A stretch of 64,000 bases of DNA. Source: an uncultured Phocaeicola sp. Its GTDB lineage: Bacteria > Bacteroidota > Bacteroidia > Bacteroidales > Bacteroidaceae. A program made the translations under genes and the position numbers. How positions within the stretch are numbered: the first letter of the stretch is position 1; each line of letters begins with the position of its first letter. The notes under the pieces were generated by a model. The model was not told the origin of the DNA, searched no databases, and saw nothing but the letters and a program-made list of their open reading frames with translations. The stretch spans positions 1 through 64,000 of the forward strand of contig CALUET010000004.1 of the NCBI GenBank assembly GCA_944319745.1. Direction: 5' to 3'. This document shows positions 46,177-54,599 of this stretch, in pieces.

Positions 46177-46202
46177 ACGTAAGGGTTTGATATGGGTAAA
46201 AT

Positions 46203-46241
46203 AAAAAGAGGAAAATCTCATCGGGATTTTCCTCTTTTTTG
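46203..46241. terminator. Bidirectional terminator DUF5606 gene / rpmA
   Basis: A 15-bp perfect stem (46203-46217 with 46225-46239) with A-run and T-run lies between convergent genes. Confidence 0.87.
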
Positions 46242-46260
46242 TTCTTGTAGTATTTTTCTA

Positions 46261-46524
46261 TTATGCCTCAGCTACTGGGACAACAGACACGAAACTTCTG
46301 TTCTCACGTCCCTTTTTGAAGCAAACAGTACCGTCTACTAATGCGTAAAGTGTGTGATCACTTCCCATACCGACGTTGTTTCCCGGATAGTGAACTGTTC
46401 CTCTTTGACGAACAATAATGTTGCCGGCTTTGCAAGTTTCACCGCCGAATATCTTTACGCCTAATCTTTTACTTGCCGATTCACGGCCGTTCTTAGAACT
46501 ACCTACACCTTTTTTATGTGCCAT
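46261..46524 (-). CDS. rpmA: 50S ribosomal protein L27
   Basis: 87 residues starting [16 protein letters not shown], with the N-terminal tail that reaches the peptidyl-transferase centre. There is no cleavable Firmicute-type leader. It is cotranscribed behind rplU, the near-universal L21-L27 order. Confidence 0.96.
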   Translation of the reverse strand: MAHKKGVGSSKNGRESASKRLGVKIFGGETCKAGNIIVRQRGTVHYPGNNVGMGSDHTLYALVDGTVCFKKGRENRSFVSVVPVAEA

Positions 46525-46546
46525 TTTCTTCTACGTTTTTAAATGA

Positions 46547-46864
46547 TTAAGCAATAATTTGTTTGATTGTAAGCTCAGTAAACTGTTGGCGATGGCCGTT
46601 CAGTTTCTTGTAACCTTTTCTTCTCTTTTTGTGGAAAACCAGAACTTTGTTTCCTTTTACAAGCGGAGATACGATTTCGCACACTACTTTTGCTCCTTCT
46701 ACGGTAGGAGCTCCTACTGTAATAGTACCGTTGTTGTCTACCAACAAGACCTTGTCAAATTCAACAGTTGCGCCGCCTTCGGCATTTTGAATGTGATGTA
46801 CAAACAATTTTTTGCCTTCTTCTGCTTTAAACTGTTGACCGTTAATTTCTACAATTACGTACAT
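46547..46864 (-). CDS. rplU: 50S ribosomal protein L21
   Basis: 105 residues, starting [17 protein letters not shown] and ending in the family pattern [22 protein letters not shown]. It heads the rplU-rpmA unit from a consensus promoter with an 80-nt leader that can fold. Confidence 0.95.
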   Translation of the reverse strand: MYVIVEINGQQFKAEEGKKLFVHHIQNAEGGATVEFDKVLLVDNNGTITVGAPTVEGAKVVCEIVSPLVKGNKVLVFHKKRRKGYKKLNGHRQQFTELTIKQIIA

Positions 46865-46865
46865 T

Positions 46866-46945
46866 TTATAATATTTAAACGGGTTTTCTCCGTGAGGTGA
46901 TCTTCACATGGGTGGAGATTCTTTTCGACCTCGGCGGACTAAATC
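46866..46945 (-). promoter_or_regulatory. rplU leader with possible regulatory structure
   Basis: The leader between the predicted start and the L21 gene can form GTGA-AGA-TCAC nested inside CTCC/GGAG, or alternatively GAGGT with ACCTC. The two overlap. Ribosomal-protein leaders often bind the encoded protein for feedback, so an L21 leader is plausible, but I cannot match it to a known family. Confidence 0.3.
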
Positions 46946-46950
46946 GACTG

Positions 46951-46981
46951 CAAAGGTATGTCTTTTTGCGGAGATGACAAA
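46951..46981 (-). promoter_or_regulatory. rplU-rpmA promoter
   Basis: On the minus strand TTTG (46981-46978), 19 bases, TACCTTTG (46958-46951), an exact match. Confidence 0.72.
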
Positions 46982-47000
46982 GAAAACGAGGGAAAAAAGT

Positions 47001-47642
47001 TTATAAAACAAGCGAATATAAATCGTTTGAGATGCCGATGTTCGGATATATAGAAAGTTCTTCCCGGGTAGTAGCGCCGTGTAAAACACCCCAAAAGTCG
47101 ATGGAGGCATTTCGAGCCGTCTCGGCATCTACGGTACTGTCTCCGATATATAAGGTCTGTTGCCGGTCGCTTTCTAGTTGGTCGATGGCGTACATTAGTC
47201 CTTCGGGTGAAGGCTTATGTGTCTTTACGTCTTCTCCTCCCACGATGATGCTGAAGAAGTTTTCGGGCACGTACGAGCTCATCAGCTCCATGATGCGGTA
47301 ACGGTATTTGGTGGATACGATGCCGATTTTTGCGTTTCGTTGTTTCAGTCTGTTCAAAACTTCGAGCGTTTCAGGGAAAAGGATGGTGTTGGCCGTCATG
47401 TAAATATCGGCTTCCTTTACGTATTCTCTGCGGAAAGCAGCCAGTGTTTCGGCATCGGTAATGCCGGTGAGGATGGTAAACGATTCTTCCAATGTCTTTC
47501 CTATTGTTCGTTTGATGGCTTCATCGTTCGAGATGGTGTATCCGTGTCGTTCTAAAACGTGGCGGAAACAGATGATGATGCCTCTTGAGGAATCGGCAAG
47601 GGTGTAGTCGAAGTCGAACAGATACGTAGAATATTTTTTCAT
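47001..47642 (-). CDS. HAD-family phosphatase (phosphoglycolate phosphatase-like)
   Basis: 213 residues. The nucleophile motif DFDYTLADS is at residues 10-18, a helical cap domain follows, then motif II around GIVSTKYR and motif IV in YIGDSTVDAETARNA. This is the Gph/PgmB-like subgroup I HAD architecture. The substrate is a small phosphorylated metabolite; phosphoglycolate is the usual guess. It is downstream of the IR at 47706. Confidence 0.85.
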   Translation of the reverse strand: MKKYSTYLFDFDYTLADSSRGIIICFRHVLERHGYTISNDEAIKRTIGKTLEESFTILTGITDAETLAAFRREYVKEADIYMTANTILFPETLEVLNRLKQRNAKIGIVSTKYRYRIMELMSSYVPENFFSIIVGGEDVKTHKPSPEGLMYAIDQLESDRQQTLYIGDSTVDAETARNASIDFWGVLHGATTREELSIYPNIGISNDLYSLVL

Positions 47643-47705
47643 GAGCTTCCGTATTCCGTTGGTGATGCTGGTGAGGATTATGATAAAAGAACCTGATGTT
47701 TTTTA

Positions 47706-47747
47706 CGGAACGTCCCGGCATCCCGGTCGGAATAGCGGGACGTTCCG
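47706..47747. repeat. Inverted repeat between HAD phosphatase and sdaA
   Basis: A 12-bp perfect inverted repeat (CGGAACGTCCCG with CGGGACGTTCCG) encloses 18 bases. Neither strand has a T-run right after it, so it is a weaker terminator than others here. Its core resembles the stem at 26298-26333. It lies between sdaA and the HAD gene, both on the minus strand, and may act as an sdaA terminator. Confidence 0.6.
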
Positions 47748-47762
47748 CATAAAATAACGCAG

Positions 47763-48971
47763 TCAGTCCATCGGCTGATAGTTTTTAGCCAGTCCGCCTT
47801 CGCTTGTCTCTTTATATAGAGAAGGCAGGTCGTGCCCGGTTTGTTTCATGACTTCCACCACTTTGTCGAAGGAAACGCGGTGCTGTCCGTCGGTAAATGC
47901 CGAATAGATGTTGGCATCCAGGGCACGGGCTGCCGCGTAAGCATTACGTTCGATGCAGGGAATTTGGACAAGGCCGCAGACCGGATCGCACGTCATTCCC
48001 AAGTGATGCTCCAGTCCCATTTCAGCTGCGTATTCGATTTGGGCGGGAGTTCCGCCAAACAATTGGCTTGCTGCGGCAGAAGCCATAGAGCAAGCCACGC
48101 CTACTTCGGCTTGGCATCCGGCTTCGGCGCCCGAGATGGAAGCATTGTTCTTGACGATATTCCCGATCAGTCCCGCTGTTGCCAGCGCTCGAAGGATGCG
48201 TGCATCACTAAACTCCCTGCTCTTTTGCAAATGATACAGCACGGCCGGCATCACTCCACACGATCCGCATGTGGGAGCCGTGACAATTTTTCCTCCGGAG
48301 GCGTTCTCTTCGCTTACGGCCAGCGCGTATGCAAATACCAATCCCCGCGAACGAAGCGATTCTTTGTAGCCTTTTGAGCGGATGTAATACGACGAGGCTT
48401 TGCGACGGAGATTAAGAGGACCGGGCAGAACGCCTTCGGCATCCAGTCCGCGGACGATGGCTTCTTTCATGGTTTCCCACACCACCGCCAGGTAATCCCA
48501 GATGTCTTTCCCTTCACATTGTTCGACGTATTCCCAGTAACTTCGTCCGGTTTGTTCGCACCAGTGCAGAATTCGTGTCATGGTATTCATCTCGTAAATG
48601 TCGGGAGTCTCTATACTGTTCTTTCCTTCTTCGGCCAATGCACCTCCGCCGATGCTGAACACTGTCCATTCGTCTGTCATTCTTTTATTCCCATCAAACG
48701 ATTTGAATGTCATTCCGTTCGGGTGGAATGACAGAAAGATCTGCGGCTTCCAGATGATTTCTACCGGGGCATGTGGCTGAAGAGTGTCAGTGATGGCCAC
48801 ATCTGTCATGTGCCCTTTGCCTGTAGCCGCAAGGCTTCCGTATAAGGTGACTTGAAAAGATGCGGCATCGGGATGCTTCTCTAAAAACATTTCTGCTGCT
48901 TTTCTGGGTCCCATAGTGTGACTGCTTGAAGGACCTGTCCCTATGCGGTATAATTCTCTTATCGATTTCAT
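47763..48971 (-). CDS. sdaA: L-serine ammonia-lyase, iron-sulfur type, single chain
   Basis: Converts L-serine to pyruvate and ammonia. The 402-residue chain holds the beta domain (GTGPSSSHTMGPRKAAE at about 12-28) and the catalytic alpha domain with cluster cysteines in TAPTCGSCGVMPAVL and later TCDPVCGLVQIPCIERN. The single fused chain is the form seen in many Gram-negative bacteria. It lies 37 nt downstream of mutS2 and may be cotranscribed. Confidence 0.94.
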   Translation of the reverse strand: MKSIRELYRIGTGPSSSHTMGPRKAAEMFLEKHPDAASFQVTLYGSLAATGKGHMTDVAITDTLQPHAPVEIIWKPQIFLSFHPNGMTFKSFDGNKRMTDEWTVFSIGGGALAEEGKNSIETPDIYEMNTMTRILHWCEQTGRSYWEYVEQCEGKDIWDYLAVVWETMKEAIVRGLDAEGVLPGPLNLRRKASSYYIRSKGYKESLRSRGLVFAYALAVSEENASGGKIVTAPTCGSCGVMPAVLYHLQKSREFSDARILRALATAGLIGNIVKNNASISGAEAGCQAEVGVACSMASAAASQLFGGTPAQIEYAAEMGLEHHLGMTCDPVCGLVQIPCIERNAYAAARALDANIYSAFTDGQHRVSFDKVVEVMKQTGHDLPSLYKETSEGGLAKNYQPMD

Positions 48972-49008
48972 GTTATATCTTTTGCGTTAAAAAATATTCT
49001 GTTGGTCA

Positions 49009-51525
49009 TTATTCCAAATCGACAACGGTAATTCCGGCTCCGCCAAAGCGCACGTCTTCGTCATAAAAACGGCTTACTCCCGGTATGGTGCCGAGGTATT
49101 GTCTGATAAGCGTGCGTAAAATTCCGTTGCCTGTGCCGTGTAAGATGCGGATGCGTGAGGCCCCTGTTGAAATGGCATCGTCAACAAAAAAAGTAACGGC
49201 GCGCACGGCTTCTTCCCCTCTCAGGCCCCTTACGTCTAAATCCTGCTTGAAATTCAACCGTTTTTGGTACAGTTGTTCACGGGTATCCTTGCCGATGAAA
49301 GAGGTTTTTGCTTGTGTATCGGTCGTTTTGGGCGGTTCGGACAATTCAAGGCGGTCTGTTTTTACAGAGATTTTCATAAGTCCGAACGTGACAATTGCGT
49401 TTTGTTTATTAATCTCCGTTACTTGTCCTATTCCGTTTTGTCCTTTTATTTTTACGTAATCTCCGGCAGCAATAGGTTTGGGAGCGGACTTCTTTTCCGG
49501 AAAAGCCGGCAGGGTTTCCTTTTGTTTTTTCTTTTCATTTTTCCGCTCTTGCTTGTCTTTTAATTGCTTCATCTTGCGGAGTATCTTTTCTTCCGCTGCT
49601 GCAGAGTCGAATTGCTCTACCTGTTTATGAAAATCTGTAAGCTCCTGTCGTGCCAAACGTGTACGTTCTTTTTCTGCTTGCGCTTCTTTTATGTGGCGAA
49701 TCGTGTTCTCTATTTTGGCATTGGATGCCTTTATCAATTGTTCTGCATCTTCTTTGGCTTTTCTCAGGATCTCCTTTCTGCTGTTTTCCAATTCCTCGAT
49801 TTCATGCTCATATCGGGTTATGGTCTCTTGCATATGCTTTTCCTGCTTCCGGATGTTCTGGCGTTTTGTTTCCCAGTAGCGCTTGTCCCGCACGATGTCT
49901 TGCAGATATTTGTCACTTTGAATGTATTCGTTTCCTACAATCTGGGAAGCTTCTGCAATGATTTCTTCGGGGATTCCGATTTTTCGTGCAATTTCTATGG
50001 CAAACGAACTTCCGGGATTTCCTATCTGCAATTGGAAAAGCGGACGCATTTCATGCCTGTCGTAAAGCATGGCAGCGTTGACTATTCCGGGATGATCTTC
50101 GGCAAAATGTTTCAGATTCTGGTAATGTGTGGTAATTACTCCGTATGTTTGCTTCACATTAAAGCGTTTCAGTATGGCTTCGGCGATGGCTCCTCCTATT
50201 TGAGGCTCCGTTCCTCCACCAAATTCATCGATAAGTATCAGACTGCTTTCGTTGCAATATTTCATCATATTCTTCATGTTTGTCAGATGGGAAGAATATG
50301 TGCTTAAATCATCTTCGATGCTTTGTTCGTCACCGATGTCGATGAATATGGAAGAGAACAGCCCGGTGTAGCTTCTTTCATGCATTGGAACAAGCATGCC
50401 GCACTGTAACATGTATTGTAACAATCCGACCGTTTTCAAACAGACCGATTTCCCTCCGGCATTAGGCCCCGAGATGAGGAGAATGCGCTGCTTGTCATTT
50501 AAAATAATGTTTAGGGGAACGATTTTTTTGTTGTGCTTGGCCAGAGAAGATTGTAGTAACGGGTGTATGGCTTCGCCCCAATCGATGATTTGCTTATTCT
50601 CGAATACCGGTTTGATGGATTTCGTTTCTATGGCAAATAATGCTTTGGCTCTGATGAAGTCGATTTCCGCCAAAAAATTATACGATTCGAGAATTGATGG
50701 AATTTGCGGGCGGATGACAGAAGAAAACTCGGTAAGGATACGGATAATTTCTCGTCGTTCCTCTCCCTCCAACTCGCGGATATGGTTGTTTGCTTCCACA
50801 ACTTCCGTAGGTTCGATGAAGAAAGTTTTTCCGCTGGCCGATTCATCGTGTACGATTCCTTTGATCTTTCGTTTCATTCCCGGAGATACGGGGATGACCA
50901 GACGCCCGTCTCTCATGGTGGGAGTGACGTCTTTGTCGACATAACCTTCTGTCTGTGCAGAACGAAGTATGGAGTTTAATATTTTCGAAATGCTCCCCGT
51001 TGTACTGATTAATTCCCTTCGGATGCGTAACAGCTCGGGAGAGGCCTGGTCTTTTATCTTGCCGTATTTGTCAAGGATGGCATCAATGCGGTTGATTAGC
51101 TGGGGGAATGTAGGAATATCTCCGGCCAAAGCCGTTAAATAAGGGTAGGGAGTATGCAACTCTTTTCCGTCGGAAGATGTATCATCTTCGCCTTTCAATA
51201 AAAAAGAGACGATGTCGCGAATCGTGCTCAATGAGCGTTTTAAATCGAAAAGTTCCTGCTCGTCAAGATATAACCCTTCTACACGTATGCGTTTTAGTGA
51301 AGATCGGATGTCGAAAAAATACTGGTCGGGAAAAGAATCGTCCTCTTGTAAGATACGGACGAATTCCGTCGTTTCCTCTAAATGCTTGTTGATTTCATTG
51401 TAATGAATGGAAAAAGACATGTCAGATACATATTCTTTTCCCAAGGGACTCAGGCATTTTTCTTGTAGAAGAAGCCTGATTTGGTCGAATCCGATTTTAT
51501 TCTCAAAATTTTGAGGATAGATCAT
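49009..51525 (-). CDS. mutS2: MutS2 endonuclease
   Basis: 838 residues. The MutS-type core and ATPase show Walker A SGPNAGGKSVCLKTVG near residue 340 and LILIDEFGGGTEPQIGGA. A long coiled coil (about 520-640) follows, then a KOW-like segment and the C-terminal Smr nuclease domain with LDVRGLRGEEAV and ILHGTGNGILR. MutS2 splits collided ribosomes or suppresses recombination; it is not a mismatch-repair MutS. The start at 51525 (MIYPQNFENK) is set by the promoter; the upstream in-frame ATG at 51612 precedes transcription. Confidence 0.94.
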   Translation of the reverse strand: MIYPQNFENKIGFDQIRLLLQEKCLSPLGKEYVSDMSFSIHYNEINKHLEETTEFVRILQEDDSFPDQYFFDIRSSLKRIRVEGLYLDEQELFDLKRSLSTIRDIVSFLLKGEDDTSSDGKELHTPYPYLTALAGDIPTFPQLINRIDAILDKYGKIKDQASPELLRIRRELISTTGSISKILNSILRSAQTEGYVDKDVTPTMRDGRLVIPVSPGMKRKIKGIVHDESASGKTFFIEPTEVVEANNHIRELEGEERREIIRILTEFSSVIRPQIPSILESYNFLAEIDFIRAKALFAIETKSIKPVFENKQIIDWGEAIHPLLQSSLAKHNKKIVPLNIILNDKQRILLISGPNAGGKSVCLKTVGLLQYMLQCGMLVPMHERSYTGLFSSIFIDIGDEQSIEDDLSTYSSHLTNMKNMMKYCNESSLILIDEFGGGTEPQIGGAIAEAILKRFNVKQTYGVITTHYQNLKHFAEDHPGIVNAAMLYDRHEMRPLFQLQIGNPGSSFAIEIARKIGIPEEIIAEASQIVGNEYIQSDKYLQDIVRDKRYWETKRQNIRKQEKHMQETITRYEHEIEELENSRKEILRKAKEDAEQLIKASNAKIENTIRHIKEAQAEKERTRLARQELTDFHKQVEQFDSAAAEEKILRKMKQLKDKQERKNEKKKQKETLPAFPEKKSAPKPIAAGDYVKIKGQNGIGQVTEINKQNAIVTFGLMKISVKTDRLELSEPPKTTDTQAKTSFIGKDTREQLYQKRLNFKQDLDVRGLRGEEAVRAVTFFVDDAISTGASRIRILHGTGNGILRTLIRQYLGTIPGVSRFYDEDVRFGGAGITVVDLE

Positions 51526-51557
51526 TTTTATAAAAACTCCGTTCCTTTTTTGTGATG

Positions 51558-51589
51558 CAAAGGTAGTACAATGAAGAAAAATAATCAAA
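51558..51589 (-). promoter_or_regulatory. mutS2 promoter
   Basis: On the minus strand TTTG (51589-51586), 20 bases, TACCTTTG (51565-51558), an exact match. Confidence 0.72.
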
Positions 51590-51604
51590 AAAGAGATAGA
51601 ATTA

Positions 51605-51635
51605 TTTGTCATTATTAAAAATATATATACCTTTG
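51605..51635 (+). promoter_or_regulatory. tRNA-Ser/tRNA-Pro promoter
   Basis: TTTG (51605-51608), 19 bases, TACCTTTG (51628-51635), 40 nt before the first tRNA. It is divergent from the mutS2 promoter only 15 bp away. Confidence 0.75.
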
Positions 51636-51674
51636 CATCGCTTTTGAGGAAGATGTTTTTCTAAAATAAAGCAA

Positions 51675-51759
51675 GGAGAGGTGGCAGAGTGGTCGATTGC
51701 GGCGGTCTTGAAAACCGTTGTACTGCGAGGTACCCGGGGTTCGAATCCCTGTCTCTCCG
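51675..51759 (+). tRNA. tRNA-Ser(UGA)
   Basis: An 85-nt class II tRNA: acceptor GGAGAGG pairs with TCTCTCC, the anticodon TGA sits at 51709-51711 in loop CTTGAAA, the long variable arm is present, and the T-arm is GGTTCGAATCC. The discriminator is G and CCA is not encoded. It reads UCA and related serine codons. Confidence 0.95.
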
Positions 51760-51795
51760 CAAGGCGAAAGAGAAAACTTCACGGTTTTTTGCTTT

Positions 51796-51870
51796 CGGGG
51801 TGTAGCTCAGCCCGGTTAGAGTACGCGTCTGGGGGGCGTGTGGTCGCTGGTTCGAATCCAGTCACCCCGA
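51796..51870 (+). tRNA. tRNA-Pro(GGG)
   Basis: A 75-nt tRNA with acceptor CGGGGTG/CACCCCG, anticodon GGG at 51831-51833 in loop CTGGGGG, and T-arm GGTTCGAATCC. The discriminator is A and CCA is not encoded. The first acceptor base C and GGG anticodon fit proline. It lies 36 nt after tRNA-Ser in one transcript. Confidence 0.94.
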
Positions 51871-51871
51871 C

Positions 51872-51921
51872 AAAAAGAGATCAGCTGCTTACGTTGTTGT
51901 AAGTGGCTGATCTCTTTTTTG
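51872..51921 (+). terminator. tRNA operon terminator
   Basis: A 14-bp perfect stem (51872-51885 with 51906-51919), with inner pairing CTTAC/GTAAG, is followed by T-run. The stem begins two bases after the tRNA-Pro 3' end. Confidence 0.87.
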
Positions 51922-51950
51922 TAGGAAGAAGTTGAGGGACAATGCTTCAT

Positions 51951-52403
51951 TTAAGTGCGATGTATTTTTCTTTTGATGAGGCATGTGAAATCATTTTTCA
52001 GGCAGCGAATTAATTGGATACGCAGGCGAAAACGCATTCTGTGGTTAACTTCGGAAAGCCACACGCGGTTCTTCCCGAAACATTCCGGGACGTTTTGTGA
52101 CAAATATCTAAATGTGTCAGTGCTTAAATACTCGTTCCTTCTTAAATAAACGATTAGGTAGGCTTCTACATAATAGTTATGACTGGGTACTTCTTCGTGT
52201 AGCCATTTTACAAACGTCTCGTAAAATTCCTGGTCGGTTTCGTTTTCTTGCTTGAATTCATAGACGGAGGCACTGGAATTTCTCGTGAGATAGTTAATAT
52301 CATCGGGGCTGAATAAAGTGCCACCTTCCCCGTTGGGTGATTTAGGTACTTTCAGGTTTTCAAGAAATTGCCGGAATGGTGTCTCAATTTTGGTTACAAT
52401 CAT
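51951..52403 (-). CDS. Hypothetical protein of the tRNA-adjacent patch
   Basis: 150 residues, no signal peptide or membrane segment. The middle is acidic (YEFKQENETDQEFYETFVKWLHEEVP) and the C-terminal 40 residues are strongly basic (RMRFRLRIQLIRCLKNDF...LIKRKIHRT), a split that could suit nucleic-acid binding or reflect a damaged end. I recognise no family. It lies 243 nt after the next gene of the patch, so it may be separately expressed. The intervening stretch 52404-52646 shows no convincing gene or promoter. Confidence 0.5.
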   Translation of the reverse strand: MIVTKIETPFRQFLENLKVPKSPNGEGGTLFSPDDINYLTRNSSASVYEFKQENETDQEFYETFVKWLHEEVPSHNYYVEAYLIVYLRRNEYLSTDTFRYLSQNVPECFGKNRVWLSEVNHRMRFRLRIQLIRCLKNDFTCLIKRKIHRT

Positions 52404-52646
52404 AGGGAAATAATATTAATTGGTATTTGTTAATGTGTGTATTGATATTTTCAGATGCTTGCGAAGTTATGAATATTTTCATGGAAATAATAGTTGTTTC
52501 ATCAGTTTTATTCGGGAGATGGATTCCCGTCTTTTGATTAGACATTGCTCATCGTTTAGGATAAAAAAACGGGTTCTTTTGGGTAATTCCCTGCATTCTT
52601 TTTTGTTGGACATTTCTTGCTTTATGGCAAAAGATACCGTTTCGTA

Positions 52647-53036
52647 CTAATCTCTGTGCTCAATTCGGGGAGGCATGTATCTGATGTGTTCCTGCTGTCT
52701 GCGCATTTCTTCCACTTGACGTTCGAGTTCACGTATCTTTATTTTGTTGAGATCTTCTTGGGTAGAAGCTGTTGAAGTTGCAGGTTGATTGACAAGGATG
52801 ATATCTTTTGTCTCCTTCTTATGCAGAATTCCAACCGCTATTACGGTTAGTAATATGGATTGAATTAATGTGATAAATACAATCATTACGGCTAATTCAT
52901 CGGACGAACTGTCTGAATAAGACGCAATCAATTCATCAATGTCTATGGAAAGCATGTCTTCGAGAAGGTAAATTCCGGCAAGCAAGTCGTTAAAGGTAAA
53001 AAGGCAAATGATTAAAAACAGTCCAATTGTTCTCAT
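52647..53036 (-). CDS. Small membrane protein with coiled-coil tail
   Basis: 129 residues from the ATG at 53036 (MRTIGLFLII); a TTG at 53075 would add 13. Two hydrophobic helices (about 3-22 and 47-71) flank an acidic extracytoplasmic loop (EDMLSIDIDELIASYSDSSSDE). A cytosolic tail has a short coiled coil (KIKIRELERQVEEMRRQQE). No family recognised. It follows the 487-residue gene by about 80 nt in the same direction. Confidence 0.6.
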   Translation of the reverse strand: MRTIGLFLIICLFTFNDLLAGIYLLEDMLSIDIDELIASYSDSSSDELAVMIVFITLIQSILLTVIAVGILHKKETKDIILVNQPATSTASTQEDLNKIKIRELERQVEEMRRQQEHIRYMPPRIEHRD

Positions 53037-53115
53037 GATTTGTATTGTTTTATTCGATAGTAAGCGGTCAAACAAGCCGTATCGGGCGTTACAGTCTGGT
53101 ATGGTTAGGTTTCGT

Positions 53116-54579
53116 TTAATAATAAATATCTGTCAATTCATCGTTGATGAATATTAATGTCTTCGGTATTGTTGGTGTAATTAGTGGGCTGAAAATATCT
53201 AATACCCCGAGAAAAATAGCTGCGCCTTGCAGCTCTTTCTCACTTTTTGCTCCCGATAAAATGAACATTTGCACCTTGTTTATATTGAAAGTCCAAGTAT
53301 CAATTCTTTTCCTGAAAGATGTTGATATGCTATGATCAAACCAGTCTTTCTTCCATATTTCATTAACCATGGCTTGAGTCATCCCGAGTTCTAATTCCCG
53401 TTCAAGGATTAAATTGCCATAATGCGCTCCATATTTTGATAAAATATTTCGTCTCCTGGCTTCCTCTTTCAGGTGCTTTAATAATTCTCTGCGCTCCTTT
53501 TCGCGTTGTTCTGCTATTCTTTCTTGTCTTTCTCTTTCTTCTTTTTGTCTTTTTCGTTCTTCTAATTGAGCGGACATGTCGCGGATTTCGGTCAGACTCT
53601 TGCAGTCATTATAAATTTGCCTCCATTCTTCGCTTGTGAAATCATATTGGCTCAACCAATTTTCTGGTGCGATGCTTCCATCGCTAAAGGTTATTTTCCC
53701 TTTAGGAACACGTAATTTCCCGTCAACATACCTTATGGGAGAATATTCTCCAACGAATGTTTCTCCTGTATGATAAGTATATTCTCCGTTTAGAGGGACG
53801 ATTCTCGGCACAATATTTTCCCTTCGCAGTTTATATCCATTGTCATCTGTTGTTATTATGCCGACGGTCCCTATGAACCGGTCTCCGTTTGTATAATTAA
53901 TTTCTACGGGTTTCAACTTCTTCCAAAAATCGGGGTTGTAAAGATCGAACCGTTGCAAATTCATTAAATCTGTGGCCTGAGTTTCGAGCGATAATATTTT
54001 TGATTTATCTGAAAAATCCACGCTTACAGAATATTCATTGCCTTGTTTCTCTCCATGGATCTCGTATTCTGCATCTGTTACCCGATAGGATTTTGTACCA
54101 CTGACGTCGAAATAGAAAACTTCGACGCCAGTGGTTGATGGAGACAAAATGTACTTATTGTCTTGTTTCGCGTTATAAAACATAAATGTCCCCTCGCAAG
54201 TCATTCTATAATAAGGATGCATTTCTCCTTTTATAAAGGGAGTGTCGTTTCTGTTGATGTAGACTCCGCTGATGAATGGCTCTGAAGTTGACAAGTCTTT
54301 ATTGCTTCGATTAAAGTGAAGGAATGCCTTCCCGTCTTTCTTTTTTATGCGGTAACGATAATCATCATAAAACGGATTAGAGATAAAAGTGACCTTCTGA
54401 TTCTCTACAAACTGTTTTTTATGTACATAACCAATGCCAATCATATTCGCATCCTTGTAAAGAATTATTTTTTCTTTCGCTTTCTTTGGCAGATTTTTAT
54501 TCTGTGCAAACGATGCAGAACCTGTATCTATGCAGAAGAACAGCACGGAAAAGGCCAGAAGGGAATAATAAATCTTCAT
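53116..54579 (-). CDS. Secreted hypothetical protein with MORN-like segments and coiled coil
   Basis: 487 residues with a signal peptide (about 1-25, SASFAQ). The central part has short MORN-like units, for example YTNGDRFIGTVG near 230, YHTGETFVGEY near 270 and ITFSDGSIAPENW. A strongly charged helix (about 340-380, EERKRQKEERERQERIAEQRE in part) follows. The end contains GMTQAMVNEIWKKDWFD, similar to the GMT...V...G pattern of small outer-membrane-assembly proteins of the SmpA type. A periplasmic scaffold is possible. No firm family. It starts 20 nt after the putative nuclease gene. Confidence 0.6.
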   Translation of the reverse strand: MKIYYSLLAFSVLFFCIDTGSASFAQNKNLPKKAKEKIILYKDANMIGIGYVHKKQFVENQKVTFISNPFYDDYRYRIKKKDGKAFLHFNRSNKDLSTSEPFISGVYINRNDTPFIKGEMHPYYRMTCEGTFMFYNAKQDNKYILSPSTTGVEVFYFDVSGTKSYRVTDAEYEIHGEKQGNEYSVSVDFSDKSKILSLETQATDLMNLQRFDLYNPDFWKKLKPVEINYTNGDRFIGTVGIITTDDNGYKLRRENIVPRIVPLNGEYTYHTGETFVGEYSPIRYVDGKLRVPKGKITFSDGSIAPENWLSQYDFTSEEWRQIYNDCKSLTEIRDMSAQLEERKRQKEERERQERIAEQREKERRELLKHLKEEARRRNILSKYGAHYGNLILERELELGMTQAMVNEIWKKDWFDHSISTSFRKRIDTWTFNINKVQMFILSGAKSEKELQGAAIFLGVLDIFSPLITPTIPKTLIFINDELTDIYY

Positions 54580-54599
54580 CGTTTTATGCTTTTGTTTTT

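Noticed and set aside
51796-51921. tRNA-Pro as the attachment site of an integrated element
   Set aside because: I found no second copy of the tRNA 3' end, no integrase and no flanking repeat in the patch.
52420-52650. 76-codon plus-strand ORF in the tRNA-adjacent patch
   Set aside because: Composition is random-looking, no promoter or ribosome site is visible, and neighbours are all on the other strand.
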